49,687 nt of DNA, taken from NCBI GenBank assembly GCA_903920145.1, contig CAIXKV010000087.1:1-49687 (forward strand), read 5' to 3'. Shown here one piece after another: positions 7,689-14,938 of the stretch. The notes under the pieces were generated by a model, which saw only the letters and a program-made list of their open reading frames with translations, was not told the DNA's origin and ran no database searches. The translations under genes were made by a program, and so were the position numbers. How positions within the stretch are numbered: the first letter of the stretch is position 1; each line of letters begins with the position of its first letter. This DNA is from an uncultured Rhodospirillales bacterium. GTDB lineage: Bacteria; Pseudomonadota; Alphaproteobacteria; Azospirillales; Azospirillaceae.

Positions 7689-7867
7689 CGCGCACCCTTT
7701 TTGTTCAACTGCATTTCGCCGATTTGCCCCACGGTCGCCCCCGCAATGCTTGTGTGGTGGCACCCTACCGAAGGATCAACGGCACAGCAACAATCGAATC
7801 CGCCATCCGGGTCAAGATCATCCCGCGCCGCCATTATGTTCACCGTGGACCCGCCGTGTCCGTCCAT
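7682..7867 (-). CDS. Small ORF, 61 residues, coupled to the DUF4268 gene
   Basis: The ORF starts at ATG 7867 with GAGGA a few bases upstream and stops with TAG inside the start of the next gene (ATGGTAG), the arrangement expected for translational coupling. The product is acidic in the middle (AARDDLDPDGGFD), has a CCC triplet and two further cysteine/histidine positions (VGCHHTS), and resembles nothing I recognise. It could be an antitoxin-like or accessory partner of the cargo protein, or a translated leader. No counterpart is visible in unit 2. Confidence 0.4.
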   Translation of the reverse strand: MDGHGGSTVNIMAARDDLDPDGGFDCCCAVDPSVGCHHTSIAGATVGQIGEMQLNKKGARW

Positions 7868-7887
7868 TGCGATCCTCGAACAGCGTG

Positions 7888-8061
7888 CTACCGGAACAGC
7901 ATCGGGCGTTCATCACGCTGGCCGTCGCTCCCAGGCGCGCTCGTAGTATCAACGTCTTGGTGGGTAATGCGTCCGCTGGCGGACATTTCGGCGGGGCGGT
8001 TCAAGATCATCTCCAGCCACTCACGACGGCGCCGGGATGGTGTCGGCCACCCCGGCATCAT
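7888..8061 (-). CDS. Small ORF, 57 residues, between DUF6641-like gene and cargo
   Basis: The ORF starts with a double ATG at 8061, 13 bases after the stop of the DUF6641-like gene, and ends 20 bases before the next small ORF, so it fits a tight operon. The predicted product is basic at the N-terminus (PSRRRREWLEMI) and otherwise polar. The imperfect third copy of the GTCCGC-N2-GCGGAC palindrome (7971-7984) lies inside it and encodes part of AEMSASGR. No clear ribosome binding site is visible and no family is recognised, so coding is only possible. Confidence 0.3.
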   Translation of the reverse strand: MMPGWPTPSRRRREWLEMILNRPAEMSASGRITHQDVDTTSAPGSDGQRDERPMLFR

Positions 8062-8074
8062 CCGCCGCTTATCA

Positions 8075-8626
8075 TCACCGACCGGCCTTCGCCTTGCTTG
8101 CCGCCGTTGCCGTTGGGGTGGTCGAGGTTTGGGCGACGGCGAGCGCCACCGTGCCGGAACCGTCGCCGACCGGGCGCCCGTCCTTTTTACTCCGACCGCC
8201 ACGCTTCCGACCGGCTACGGCGTTCAAAAGTATGGCATCGAACTCGCCCGCCTCAACGGACTTCATCACCACGTTGATCGTTTCGCCAAGACCGATGGCG
8301 GGATCGATCTCAATCGTGGTTGCTCCGTCGTTGCCCAGTTTCAAGGATCGCCCGGCGAACTTCGGCTCGAACATCACGGTGCTACCCGACTGCCAATACA
8401 TACGCCGCAGATTTCGCTCCTGCCGCTGCCGTACCTTGTCGCCGGTCTCGGTCTTCACGCATTTCTCGACGGTGCGGGTGTAGTGCTGTCCCGCCTGCTC
8501 GGCTTGGTAAGCACGCTTCTGCTCGGCAAGGGCGGCAAGGAAGCGGCGACGCATTTGCTGGGTTTTGTCCGCAGCCTCGGCTTTGCGGCTCTTGGTGGAT
8601 AGTTTCAGCGAGGATAGGATCGACAT
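8075..8626 (-). CDS. DUF6641-like protein
   Basis: This 183-residue basic protein starts MSILSSLKLSTKSRK, typical of what I recall as the DUF6641 family, and continues with a charged helix (MRRRFLAALAEQ), the conserved HYTRTVEKCVKTETGDKVRQ block near residue 65, a β-rich middle (MFEPKFAGRSLKLG) and a low-complexity Thr/Ala/Lys tail. ATG 8626 has AAGGAG nine bases upstream and is preferred over GTG 8647. Its function is unknown. In unit 2 the paralogue directly overlaps the HNH cargo gene; here it heads the operon leading to the DUF4268 cargo. That conserved position suggests a helper, regulator or adaptor for the cargo slot. Confidence 0.75.
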   Translation of the reverse strand: MSILSSLKLSTKSRKAEAADKTQQMRRRFLAALAEQKRAYQAEQAGQHYTRTVEKCVKTETGDKVRQRQERNLRRMYWQSGSTVMFEPKFAGRSLKLGNDGATTIEIDPAIGLGETINVVMKSVEAGEFDAILLNAVAGRKRGGRSKKDGRPVGDGSGTVALAVAQTSTTPTATAASKAKAGR

Positions 8627-8643
8627 AGCGGTTCTCCTTGTGT

Positions 8644-8925
8644 TCACGAACTGCCGCCAGCCTTACGCCACCGTTCGCCACGGTCAATAAATGGTTCGAG
8701 ATCGTATTGATCGTGCCCACGCTCGAAGCCGGGCGCTCTGCATTTCGCACCCTGCTTCGGCTCCGTCTCGGCCGCAACGATCCCGACGATGCCGAACCAA
8801 CACCCCCACCTCCGTTTGCGGCTTGCCCGCCTGTGCGAGATTCGGGAAGGGATAGTGCGGTATGCTTCGGGCCGGTCTCGCACACGGGCGGGGCTGGAAT
8901 AAAGTTTCACCGGTGAAAGTTTCAC
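8644..8925 (-). CDS. Possible small ORF, 93 residues
   Basis: The minus-strand frame starts within the palindrome block (MKLSPVKLY, then SPARVRDRPEAY) and ends over the ribosome binding site of the DUF6641-like gene. A frame with the same SPARVRDRPEAY peptide lies at the same place in unit 2 (5822-6031), but the rest differs and both lie in conserved DNA. The C-terminal part (HDQYDLEPFIDRGERW) has plausible protein composition. I rate it as uncertain; it may be a leader peptide. Confidence 0.25.
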   Translation of the reverse strand: MKLSPVKLYSSPARVRDRPEAYRTIPSRISHRRASRKRRWGCWFGIVGIVAAETEPKQGAKCRAPGFERGHDQYDLEPFIDRGERWRKAGGSS

Positions 8926-8984
8926 CGGCTTGCCCTAAAATGTCCGCCAGCGGACATATTTATCGTGGTTTATCAATATGATAG
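8860..8984. repeat. Backbone palindrome block, unit 3 copy
   Basis: This matches 5983-6104. It contains TTTCACCGGTGAAA (8905-8918, perfect palindrome) followed by a direct repeat of GTTTCACCGG, then ATGTCCGC-CA-GCGGACAT (8940-8957) and TATCAATATGAT. The placement upstream of the DUF6641-like operon in both units supports a regulatory site. Confidence 0.65.
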
Positions 8985-9107
8985 TCGGAGCCGGGGCATA
9001 AATCTGGTCCCGAGAAATGATGGAAAACTTGATTAAATCAACTTTTTGCGACTTTTTTGGTATGCTCCGAACGGTTTCGACACGATCAACACCGCATCAT
9101 CACCGCA

Positions 9108-9467
9108 TTAAATCGTCAACTCACCGGCCGGAGCATCTTCCGCTAAATGCTTTTTCCTTCTGTGCGGTCCTTTCCGTAAACTCTCCGCTCTTATCGCTTC
9201 CCATAATCTGTCGGAAAGTTCCTCGAATATCGCCGCGTTCAAGTGCTCTTTTTCCTTAATGGCCTGCCAGCACATGTTATCCAATCTGGTGTATAACCCT
9301 AACATCACCCCTAAATTCGGTTCATTTCCAGATGAGTGGATGTAAGAATATAACCTTTCGCTACGACCTAAAAATCTCCGCGAAAAATCATTTCCAGATT
9401 TCACGAGATTATGCAAGCGTAAAGTATCAAATATCTCGTATAAAAGTTCGTTCAAATCTTCTTCCAT
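9108..9467 (-). CDS. DUF6626-like small protein
   Basis: This 119-residue protein has an N-terminal helical region (EIFDTLRLHNLVKSGNDFSRRFLGRS, shown in parts here: LVKSGNDFSRRFLGR and YSYIHSSGNEPNLGVM) that resembles a degenerate helix-turn-helix and what I recall as DUF6626. The second half is charged (RAESLRKGPHRRKKH). The ATG at 9467 comes one base after the stop of the upstream small gene. A truncated paralogue at 6241-6356 keeps the same C-terminus. The HTH-like N-terminus and the small size suggest a regulator of the element; that is inference. Confidence 0.65.
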   Translation of the reverse strand: MEEDLNELLYEIFDTLRLHNLVKSGNDFSRRFLGRSERLYSYIHSSGNEPNLGVMLGLYTRLDNMCWQAIKEKEHLNAAIFEELSDRLWEAIRAESLRKGPHRRKKHLAEDAPAGELTI

Positions 9468-9468
9468 G

Positions 9469-9657
9469 TTATGTTCCTTTCGTAATATCTGTTAGTTGCT
9501 TTTGTTTCTTAGCGACATTATCTTTCGCCTTCGATATATCTGCCTGCTTTTTTTGAACCTTGGCGGACTTAACTGCATCGTCCGCTCTATTCATTACGGC
9601 ATCGATACCACCGCTAATCATGTCCTTATGGTCTGGAAAAACCTCAAAAATTCGCAT
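9469..9657 (-). CDS. Small lysine-rich protein, 62 residues
   Basis: The predicted product (MRIFEVFPDHKDM at the start) is mostly a charged amphipathic helix rich in Lys, Ala and Asp (DDAVKSAKVQKKQADISKAK), suggesting a short coiled coil. It ends one base before the DUF6626-like ATG (TAACATG), so the two are almost certainly one operon. Its promoter would lie in the AT-rich noncoding region to its right. I do not recognise a family. Codon use and AT content match the element rather than the chromosome. Confidence 0.6.
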   Translation of the reverse strand: MRIFEVFPDHKDMISGGIDAVMNRADDAVKSAKVQKKQADISKAKDNVAKKQKQLTDITKGT

Positions 9658-9819
9658 TACACACCTCGTAAATTACTAAACCACTATATGTATTTATCCG
9701 TAGCATATAAAATGCCATCACATTGTTTTGCGAAAATGTTAAAGTATGCTACTTTGCCTACTTTCTTCGCAGCGTGGAGCGGGAGCCTAATTCGCTAACT
9801 TGTTGTTTTATTATGGCGA

Positions 9820-10016
9820 AATTAGTAGGATTAGCAAAAATAGCCTACTTCCTAAAGTGCCCAGATAACTGCATCGCATTGCTCCGGCATACTGCAACAT
9901 CAAGTTTCTTATAATAAAGAAAATATACTACTTCCGCTAATCCCGCTACTTTATGCCTAATTAATCAATGGCTTACGGGATTAAACTTTAAACATATAAA
10001 AGTATTGGGATTAGCC
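9820..10016. repeat. Iterated GGGATTAG-type words
   Basis: Related words occur at 9826-9835 (TAGGATTAGC), 9936-9944 (GCTAATCCC), 9976-9985 (CGGGATTAAA) and 10006-10016 (TGGGATTAGCC), mixed with GCCTACTT words (9757, 9843) and CTACTT/GCTACT. Iteron-like or operator-like, upstream of the 62-residue gene. Confidence 0.4.
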
Positions 10017-10043
10017 TGTTATCTTGTTTATGAAAGTAAATTG

Positions 10044-10811
10044 GTGATTGCGGATTTTGCTTATGGAGCGGAGCGTAATAAGCGGAAATCTACAATCACA
10101 GCATCCAATCGACCGGAGGGAGGTTGGTGCTCTGGAATTTCCTATGGTTCTGCCTGCTGTTATGTCTGGTGAGTTTATTTAATAAACTCTCTATCGATAT
10201 ATGCCATATGGCCTTCTGGAATTTCCGTATCTTTGAGCATCACATTTCACTTCGCTACGCTCGTTCTATGTGAATGCTGATTTGTAAGATTTGCCTGTCG
10301 TTCTCTTCGCTCACTCCGCAAATCCTACAAATCCGTTCCTTCCAGTCGTTCGGATGGCGATATTTTGTTTTGTTATATCCGATAGATCCAGATACACTTT
10401 GCCCTGGCACTCACTTCGATGATCATTCGAGTGCCTGGGCTTTAATATGTTTGCAAACTCCGATGAGTCCGTTTCAACACTTTGGTTTGATTGTCTTTGC
10501 TAATGGGCGGAAAGCATTTTCCCATCTCAATCAGAATACCGCTACATCCGACAGCATCACATCATCGTCTCTTTGGATTACATATATTCACCGGAACAGC
10601 CTTAAACTACATAGAGTTTATACTTGAACTCGGAGGTTCACATCCAAAGCCTTACATAAGTGCCTTATCGAACTTAACCTTTCGGGGGAACCTATATGCG
10701 AACCAAACCACATATAAGTTCGTCTGGGTTGTCAGTTTGCGACATTGCCCAGTCCATTTTATTCAGGGGTGATTTTTGTCCCCTGTCGCAATCCTCAATT
10801 CAATTGGATTG
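10044..10811. ncRNA. Candidate structured RNA or origin: nine consecutive stem-loops
   Basis: Inverted repeats follow one another: 10044-10065/10077-10099 (about 22-bp imperfect), 10171-10189 (GAGTTTA loop TAAACTC), 10237-10277, 10279-10294/10318-10333 (16 bp, one mismatch), 10401-10412/10429-10440 (12 bp, one mismatch), 10488-10533, 10571-10578/10642-10649 enclosing TAAACT/AGTTTA (10603-10620), 10764-10785 (CAGGGG/CCCCTG) and 10789-10811 (CAATCC/GGATTG). A 12-base word TCTGGAATTTCC repeats at 10131 and 10215. The density is far above chance. Strand, promoter and transcript are not established. Confidence 0.35.
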
Positions 10812-11190
10812 CTTTCGTCTCACCTAACTCATAGCCGCCGTCCTGTTTTCCACGGTCTGTTTTTAACTGCCGGTCCAGTTTATAATCCGGTGGTGATATT
10901 TTATAAAGTATAATGCCTATCACATCATATCCGCTATTTATTTATCCCCCAAAGCATGTTTTCGATGTCGAACAAGCATTGTTAAGACCGCATATTAGAT
11001 ATGCAACCATCACATATCGCACAAACATATTCAGCGACGGTAATGATGACGGTATTGAACGGTGCCGGATTATAACATGTTTGCTCTGCAAACTTTCGAT
11101 CCAGAATTATGACCGTCGCCGGCCGTGAGCGACACCGTGGCGCGGAACACTATAGCCCAGCACCCCCAGCACCCCAGGATCGTGCCGGCC

Positions 11191-11496
11191 GGATCTCTTA
11201 AAGAGATCCAAACCGAAAACTCAAAAGGTCCACGATGGACTTAGATCTATAAGTGTATTTGAGATAAACTTTAATAAAAAGCACTTATAGATCTAAGTCC
11301 ATCGTGGACTTTCCTAAAACCCATTGAAGGTTTCCACCAGAACTCCGCCCGGAAAAATATGTTGCCCGCTCCAGCATCCTCTACCTCCTCCGTTTACAAA
11401 CTTTCCCCGATTTCGTCTCACATGTCCCACCGGCCATCCTGTCGCAAAAAGTTTCCCAGGAAACTTTCTGTGCCGGTGGATCTCTTTAAGAGATCC
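11191..11496. repeat. Nested palindromes upstream of the serine recombinase
   Basis: A perfect 28-bp inverted repeat has arms at 11228-11255 and 11282-11309 around a 26-bp AT-rich spacer; each arm itself contains GTCCA-CGA-TGGAC and TAGATCTA. Outside it lie two 19-bp near-palindromes of GGATCTC..GAGATCC type (11191-11209 and 11478-11496) that are exact reverse complements of each other. A 20-bp palindrome AAAGTTTCC-CA-GGAAACTTT sits at 11448-11467. This fits a recombination (res-like) site, an origin or operators. Confidence 0.7.
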
Positions 11497-11594
11497 GAGC
11501 ACGATCAGATTTTCACCGCCACCGGCCACTCTTTCCGTGATGTTCCGACGATACGAACATATCGTAGGGGCACCATATAGTTGTGGAGGTCAAC

Positions 11595-12269
11595 ATGCAA
11601 AAGTTCGTCGCGTATTATCGCACATCAACATCCCGCCAATCACTTTCCTTCGACGCCCAGCGGTCAGCCGTAAATGCTTATATTGGATGCAACGAACTGC
11701 TCGCCGCGTTCACAGAGATAGAAACCGGTAAAAACAATGATCGCCCAGAACTTAAAAAAGCGATCGCATTAGCACGAAAAACAAAGTCAACATTGATAAT
11801 CGCCAAACTTGATCGTCTCTCAAGAAACTTGGCATTTATCGCAAACTTATTGGACGGAGATATTGATTTTGTATGTGCTGATATGCCGACCGCTAATAAG
11901 ATGGTTTTACAGATGATGGCCGTAGTTGCAGAATTTGAAGCGAAACAAATATCTGAACGGACAATCGCCGCACTTAAATCCGCAAAAGAGCGTGGGAAGG
12001 AACTCGGAAATCGCACAAACTTAAAGGAAGCACAGGAACTTGGTAATCTGGCGAACATCAAACTTGCCGATCAATATGCTGCAAAAGTTATGCCGGCCAT
12101 TAAAGATATTGCAAAAAATGATAGTGGAAGTTTGCACCGTGTCGCCGCTACCTTGAACCTTCGCGGGATACCAACACGAAGGAACGGAAGTTGGACCGGA
12201 TCATTGGTTCGCAAAGTTATCCGCCGGAGCGGGTTCGATACCTTACAGATGCTCGCACATGCTGGTTAA
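11595..12269 (+). CDS. Serine recombinase (resolvase/invertase family)
   Basis: This 224-residue protein has the N-terminal serine-recombinase catalytic domain: YYRTSTSRQSLS with the catalytic Ser near residue 10, AKLDRLSRNLAF near residue 65, and the long E-helix (AEFEAKQISERTIAALKSAK). The C-terminal part (SLHRVAATLNLRGIPTRRNGSW) is a helix-turn-helix DNA-binding region. The start is ATG 11595, preceded by TGGAGGTCAAC; the frame is open to a GTG at 11583 that overlaps this binding site. It is small, so it is a resolvase/invertase rather than a large serine integrase. The palindrome cluster upstream may be its target. It converges with the tyrosine integrase gene. Confidence 0.9.
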   Translation: MQKFVAYYRTSTSRQSLSFDAQRSAVNAYIGCNELLAAFTEIETGKNNDRPELKKAIALARKTKSTLIIAKLDRLSRNLAFIANLLDGDIDFVCADMPTANKMVLQMMAVVAEFEAKQISERTIAALKSAKERGKELGNRTNLKEAQELGNLANIKLADQYAAKVMPAIKDIAKNDSGSLHRVAATLNLRGIPTRRNGSWTGSLVRKVIRRSGFDTLQMLAHAG

Positions 12270-12306
12270 AGTTATATGCCGAACTTTGCCGGCGCATTAT
12301 CCAGCA

Positions 12307-13572
12307 TCAAGTTCCTTTCTCCCATTTTCCACGCAAAACATCAGCCTGTTTATGTATATCGACATCTGCATAGAATCTCCGGATCATATCTGGTGAAGTT
12401 CCTGTGTTTTGCGCCACGAGAAACACATCGACATTGTTCACCAGCATCTGGGATATGTAAAAATGCCGGAACGAATATGCAGTGCGTTTTGCACCACGAT
12501 GATCTTTTTCCAATCCGGCCATCTTCAGCAGTATATGCAAGCCCTTATTGAGACTGCCGAGACGCTTGCCGGAAGGTCCAAAAAATACCGGATCAGTTTT
12601 CTCGTGATCTCTCTTTACCCACCGCATCCATATCATATGCAACAGATCGAACGATGCGAACGCCAATGGGTGAGGGATAAATGTGCGTGCGAGTTTCTTA
12701 CCACGAACCGATATGCTGATTGGTGGCCGGTTTGCTGGAACCTCTGATATTGGAATATAACTTTGTATATCTCCCCAGTTCAAGTTTTTAAGTTCCGTTG
12801 GTCGCATACCGCTATAAGCCGCCAGATTGATATAACAAAACAGCATCATCCGTTCGTCTTTAATGTGCTTGCTTATATCATCCTCTGTCGCTCTGGAAAG
12901 TGCTAACTGCTTTAAAGCCTTGAACTCCTCCGCTGTGAAACTTGGCCGTGGATTATCTGGTGCTTTAACGCTCTCGATCAATGGGACATGATTGCCCGAC
13001 ACATAACCCCATTTATAAGCCTGATTGAACAACTGCCGGAGCATCACGCTCTCTCGCCGCAATCGACTCGGTGTCGCGGGCTGTCTCAGTGTGCTGACCG
13101 GCCTGCTGACGATCCTGCCGGCCCGTTCATAGGTTATCGTGTCGATTTTCGATCCAGGCCCCGTCGTCCAGTATGTTTTCCGCCAATCCTGGTATCGTGT
13201 TATGTCCTTCAAGCCGATGCCGTCGATGGGTTTATCGCCAAAAAATCCGATAAAGTATCTGCGGATCGTCGGGCCATCGAGAGAGATAACATGCTTGGGC
13301 TTTTCGCCGTGCTGAACCTGTTTCGTAAGATGGTCGATATATTGTTCTGCGACATCCCTAAATGATCGCTCCCGAACATCCAGCCCCATCTTAACTCTGT
13401 GCTGTGCCTCATACCAAACCTGATACGCCTTTTTCGCCGCGATCTCCGGATCATTGGTATCGAGACTTTTTCTAATCTGTCCGTGTCCCTTCACGCTGAA
13501 CCGAACATACCATTTTTCTGATCCTGGCCGCTGGTAAAGTTGGTAATCGTCTTGAGTTGTGGAACTGCTCAT
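12307..13572 (-). CDS. Tyrosine recombinase / phage-type integrase
   Basis: This protein has about 421 residues. The N-terminal SAM-like core-binding domain spans roughly residues 60-190. The catalytic domain contains AYSGMRPTEL (Arg I), KKLART (Lys), TAYSFRHFYIS (His-x-x-Arg region), and DMIRRFYADVD with the nucleophilic Tyr near the C-terminus. It integrates or excises the element at tRNA-Arg. I prefer ATG 13572 (GGGAG upstream), but the frame to TTG 13602 is conserved as MDLRPTG in the unit 2 remnant, so the longer form is possible. The gene reads away from the tRNA with paired arm-type repeats at its start. It is probably the only intact integrase in the array. Confidence 0.92.
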   Translation of the reverse strand: MSSSTTQDDYQLYQRPGSEKWYVRFSVKGHGQIRKSLDTNDPEIAAKKAYQVWYEAQHRVKMGLDVRERSFRDVAEQYIDHLTKQVQHGEKPKHVISLDGPTIRRYFIGFFGDKPIDGIGLKDITRYQDWRKTYWTTGPGSKIDTITYERAGRIVSRPVSTLRQPATPSRLRRESVMLRQLFNQAYKWGYVSGNHVPLIESVKAPDNPRPSFTAEEFKALKQLALSRATEDDISKHIKDERMMLFCYINLAAYSGMRPTELKNLNWGDIQSYIPISEVPANRPPISISVRGKKLARTFIPHPLAFASFDLLHMIWMRWVKRDHEKTDPVFFGPSGKRLGSLNKGLHILLKMAGLEKDHRGAKRTAYSFRHFYISQMLVNNVDVFLVAQNTGTSPDMIRRFYADVDIHKQADVLRGKWEKGT

Positions 13573-13606
13573 GTTGCTCGCTCCCGTGGGGCACAAGTCC
13601 AAGGGG

Positions 13607-13625
13607 TGTGCTTACAGTGTGCTAA
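13607..13625 (+). promoter_or_regulatory. Arm-type repeat pair at the integrase start
   Basis: TGTGCTTA and TGTGCTAA with an 11-bp period, overlapping the likely integrase promoter. If the integrase binds here it would autoregulate. The diverged unit 2 copy lies at 6409-6427. Confidence 0.5.
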
Positions 13626-13703
13626 AACCCGCGATCAAGGGATTTTCTGGAAATCCTGAAACCCTTACGGGCACAGGGCATTTTCAAGGACACTGTTTTT
13701 GGC

Positions 13704-13721
13704 TGTGCTAAACTGTGCTAA
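13704..13721 (+). promoter_or_regulatory. Arm-type repeat pair near the tRNA terminator
   Basis: TGTGCTAA twice with a 10-bp period, between the conserved ACCCTTACGGGCACAGGGC block and the tRNA-Arg terminator. Together with 13607-13625 it would form the integrase-side arm of the attachment site. Confidence 0.5.
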
Positions 13722-13735
13722 GCATTTTGGGCAGC

Positions 13736-13764
13736 AAAAAGGGGTTAACCGTTAGGCTAACCCC
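13736..13764 (-). terminator. Terminator of tRNA-Arg
   Basis: Stem GGGGTTA/TAACCCC (13741-13747 with 13758-13764) followed on the minus strand by TTTTT (13736-13740), ten bases beyond the tRNA 3' end. Confidence 0.8.
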
Positions 13765-13774
13765 TTGAAAAGTA

Positions 13775-13851
<77 letters not shown>

Positions 13852-13937
13852 GTTGCCTGGAGCGCACCTTAGCGCAGAGGGTGGAGGGAGGGAACCTTTT
13901 TTTTAGGGAGAAGAGCAAATTAGCAAACTCACCGGCT

Positions 13938-14900
13938 TCAACCGTCCCGTGCCGCCAACCAGCGTTCGGCCTCCAGCGCCGCCATGCAGCCCATCCCCGC
14001 CGCCGTGACAGCCTGACGATAGACTTTATCCTTCACGTCCCCTGCCGCGAACACGCCAGGAACAGCGGTGGCGGTGGAATCCGGTTTGGTGATCACGTAA
14101 CCTTCATCATCATGAGGCAAGTGCTCGCGGAACAGGGCGGTGGCGGGATCGTGGCCAATGGCGATGAACACGCCCTGAACCGGCAACACTGTTAAGGCGC
14201 CGGTTTTCACGCTCCGCAAACGCACGCCGGTCACGGCGCGCGGCTGGCCGGGGCTGCCATCGCCTTCCCCCAGAATCTCGTCAACCACACTGTCCCAGGC
14301 CACCGCAATTTTAGGATTGCGAGACAGGCGCTCGTGCAGAACCTTTTCGCCCCGGAAACAGTCCCGGCGATGGATCACCGTGACCCGGCTGGCGAAATTG
14401 GTCAGAAACATGGCTTCTTCTACGGCGGCATTCCCGCCACCGACCACCGCAACCTCTTTGCCTCGGAAGAAAAAGCCGTCGCAGGTGGCGCACGCCGAAA
14501 CGCCAAACCCCTGATAAAACTGCTCGCTAGGCAGGCCCAGCCAACGCGCCTGGGCCCCTGTCGCAATGATTACGGCGTCTGCCGAATAGCTGTCTCCGGA
14601 ATCGCCCTGGGCCTGAAACGGCGTGACGCGAAAATCCACCGCCGTGATGATGTCGGCCACCAGCCGAGCGCCGACATGCTCGGCTTGTTTGGCCATCTGC
14701 TCCATCAACCACGGCCCTTGCACCGGCTCGGCAAAGCCTGGGTAATTTTCAACATCGGTGGTGATGGTCAATTGGCCGCCGGGTTGCAACCCTTGAACTA
14801 GCAAAGGCTCCAGATTGGCGCGAGCCGCATAGATCGCCGCCGTGTAACCCGCCGGGCCGGCACCGATGATCAGAACTTTGGTGTGATGATGACGGGACAT
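13938..14900 (-). CDS. trxB: Thioredoxin-disulfide reductase
   Basis: This 320-residue flavoprotein has the usual family length. It carries an N-terminal FAD-binding GAGPAGYTAAIYAAR motif near residue 12, the redox-active CATC pair within ACATCDG near residue 140, an NADPH-binding GGGNAAVEEA motif near residue 155, and the C-terminal FAD contact FAAGDVKDKVYRQ. It reduces thioredoxin with NADPH in the cytoplasm. It is the first core gene beside the tRNA-Arg/island boundary and reads toward it; the gap (13852-13937) shows nothing beyond spacer. An ATG start at 14900 gives the standard N-terminus. Confidence 0.97.
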   Translation of the reverse strand: MSRHHHTKVLIIGAGPAGYTAAIYAARANLEPLLVQGLQPGGQLTITTDVENYPGFAEPVQGPWLMEQMAKQAEHVGARLVADIITAVDFRVTPFQAQGDSGDSYSADAVIIATGAQARWLGLPSEQFYQGFGVSACATCDGFFFRGKEVAVVGGGNAAVEEAMFLTNFASRVTVIHRRDCFRGEKVLHERLSRNPKIAVAWDSVVDEILGEGDGSPGQPRAVTGVRLRSVKTGALTVLPVQGVFIAIGHDPATALFREHLPHDDEGYVITKPDSTATAVPGVFAAGDVKDKVYRQAVTAAGMGCMAALEAERWLAARDG

Positions 14901-14938
14901 ATCGGATCAAAGCTCACAAGACAGGGGCCAAGAGGGAT

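Larger units (their letters stand above)
9658..11594. other. 1.9-kb AT-rich noncoding region with many hairpins
   Basis: No reading frame here looks coding; the available ones run across inverted repeats. What is visible: iterated GGGATTAG-like words (9826-10016), a run of at least nine stem-loops between 10044 and 10811, further inverted repeats to 11004, and nested palindromes at 11191-11496 before the serine recombinase. It could hold an origin, a recombination site, a long structured RNA, or several of these. It divides the minus-strand small genes from the plus-strand recombinase. Confidence 0.7.
6534..13735. mobile_element. Island unit 3: complete tRNA-Arg integrative element
   Basis: The element runs from att copy 3 (6572-6617) to the intact tRNA-Arg. 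It carries a tyrosine integrase facing away from the tRNA, a serine recombinase in the opposite orientation, a long hairpin-rich noncoding region, and a minus-strand small-gene set ending in a nuclease-like cargo gene beside att. No replication initiator, conjugation gene, capsid or portal gene is visible. It is therefore closer to a genomic island or satellite-like element than to a prophage or conjugative element. Confidence 0.75.

Noticed and set aside
8382-8885. Minus-strand 167-codon frame beginning MCETGPKHTA
   Set aside because: It overlaps the DUF6641-like gene in another frame; its similarity to 5677-6006 comes from the shared noncoding palindrome block.
10274-11128. Plus-strand frames of 71-117 codons in the AT-rich region (10274-10627, 10491-10772, 10913-11128)
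   Set aside because: They run across strong inverted repeats, lack ribosome binding sites and have no protein-like pattern.
11314-11529. Minus-strand 71-codon frame upstream of the serine recombinase
   Set aside because: It overlaps two palindromes whose symmetry explains the open frame; no good start signal.
4294-13721. GTGCTAA repeats as a CRISPR array
   Set aside because: They occur in isolated pairs, too short and with no regular spacers or cas genes.
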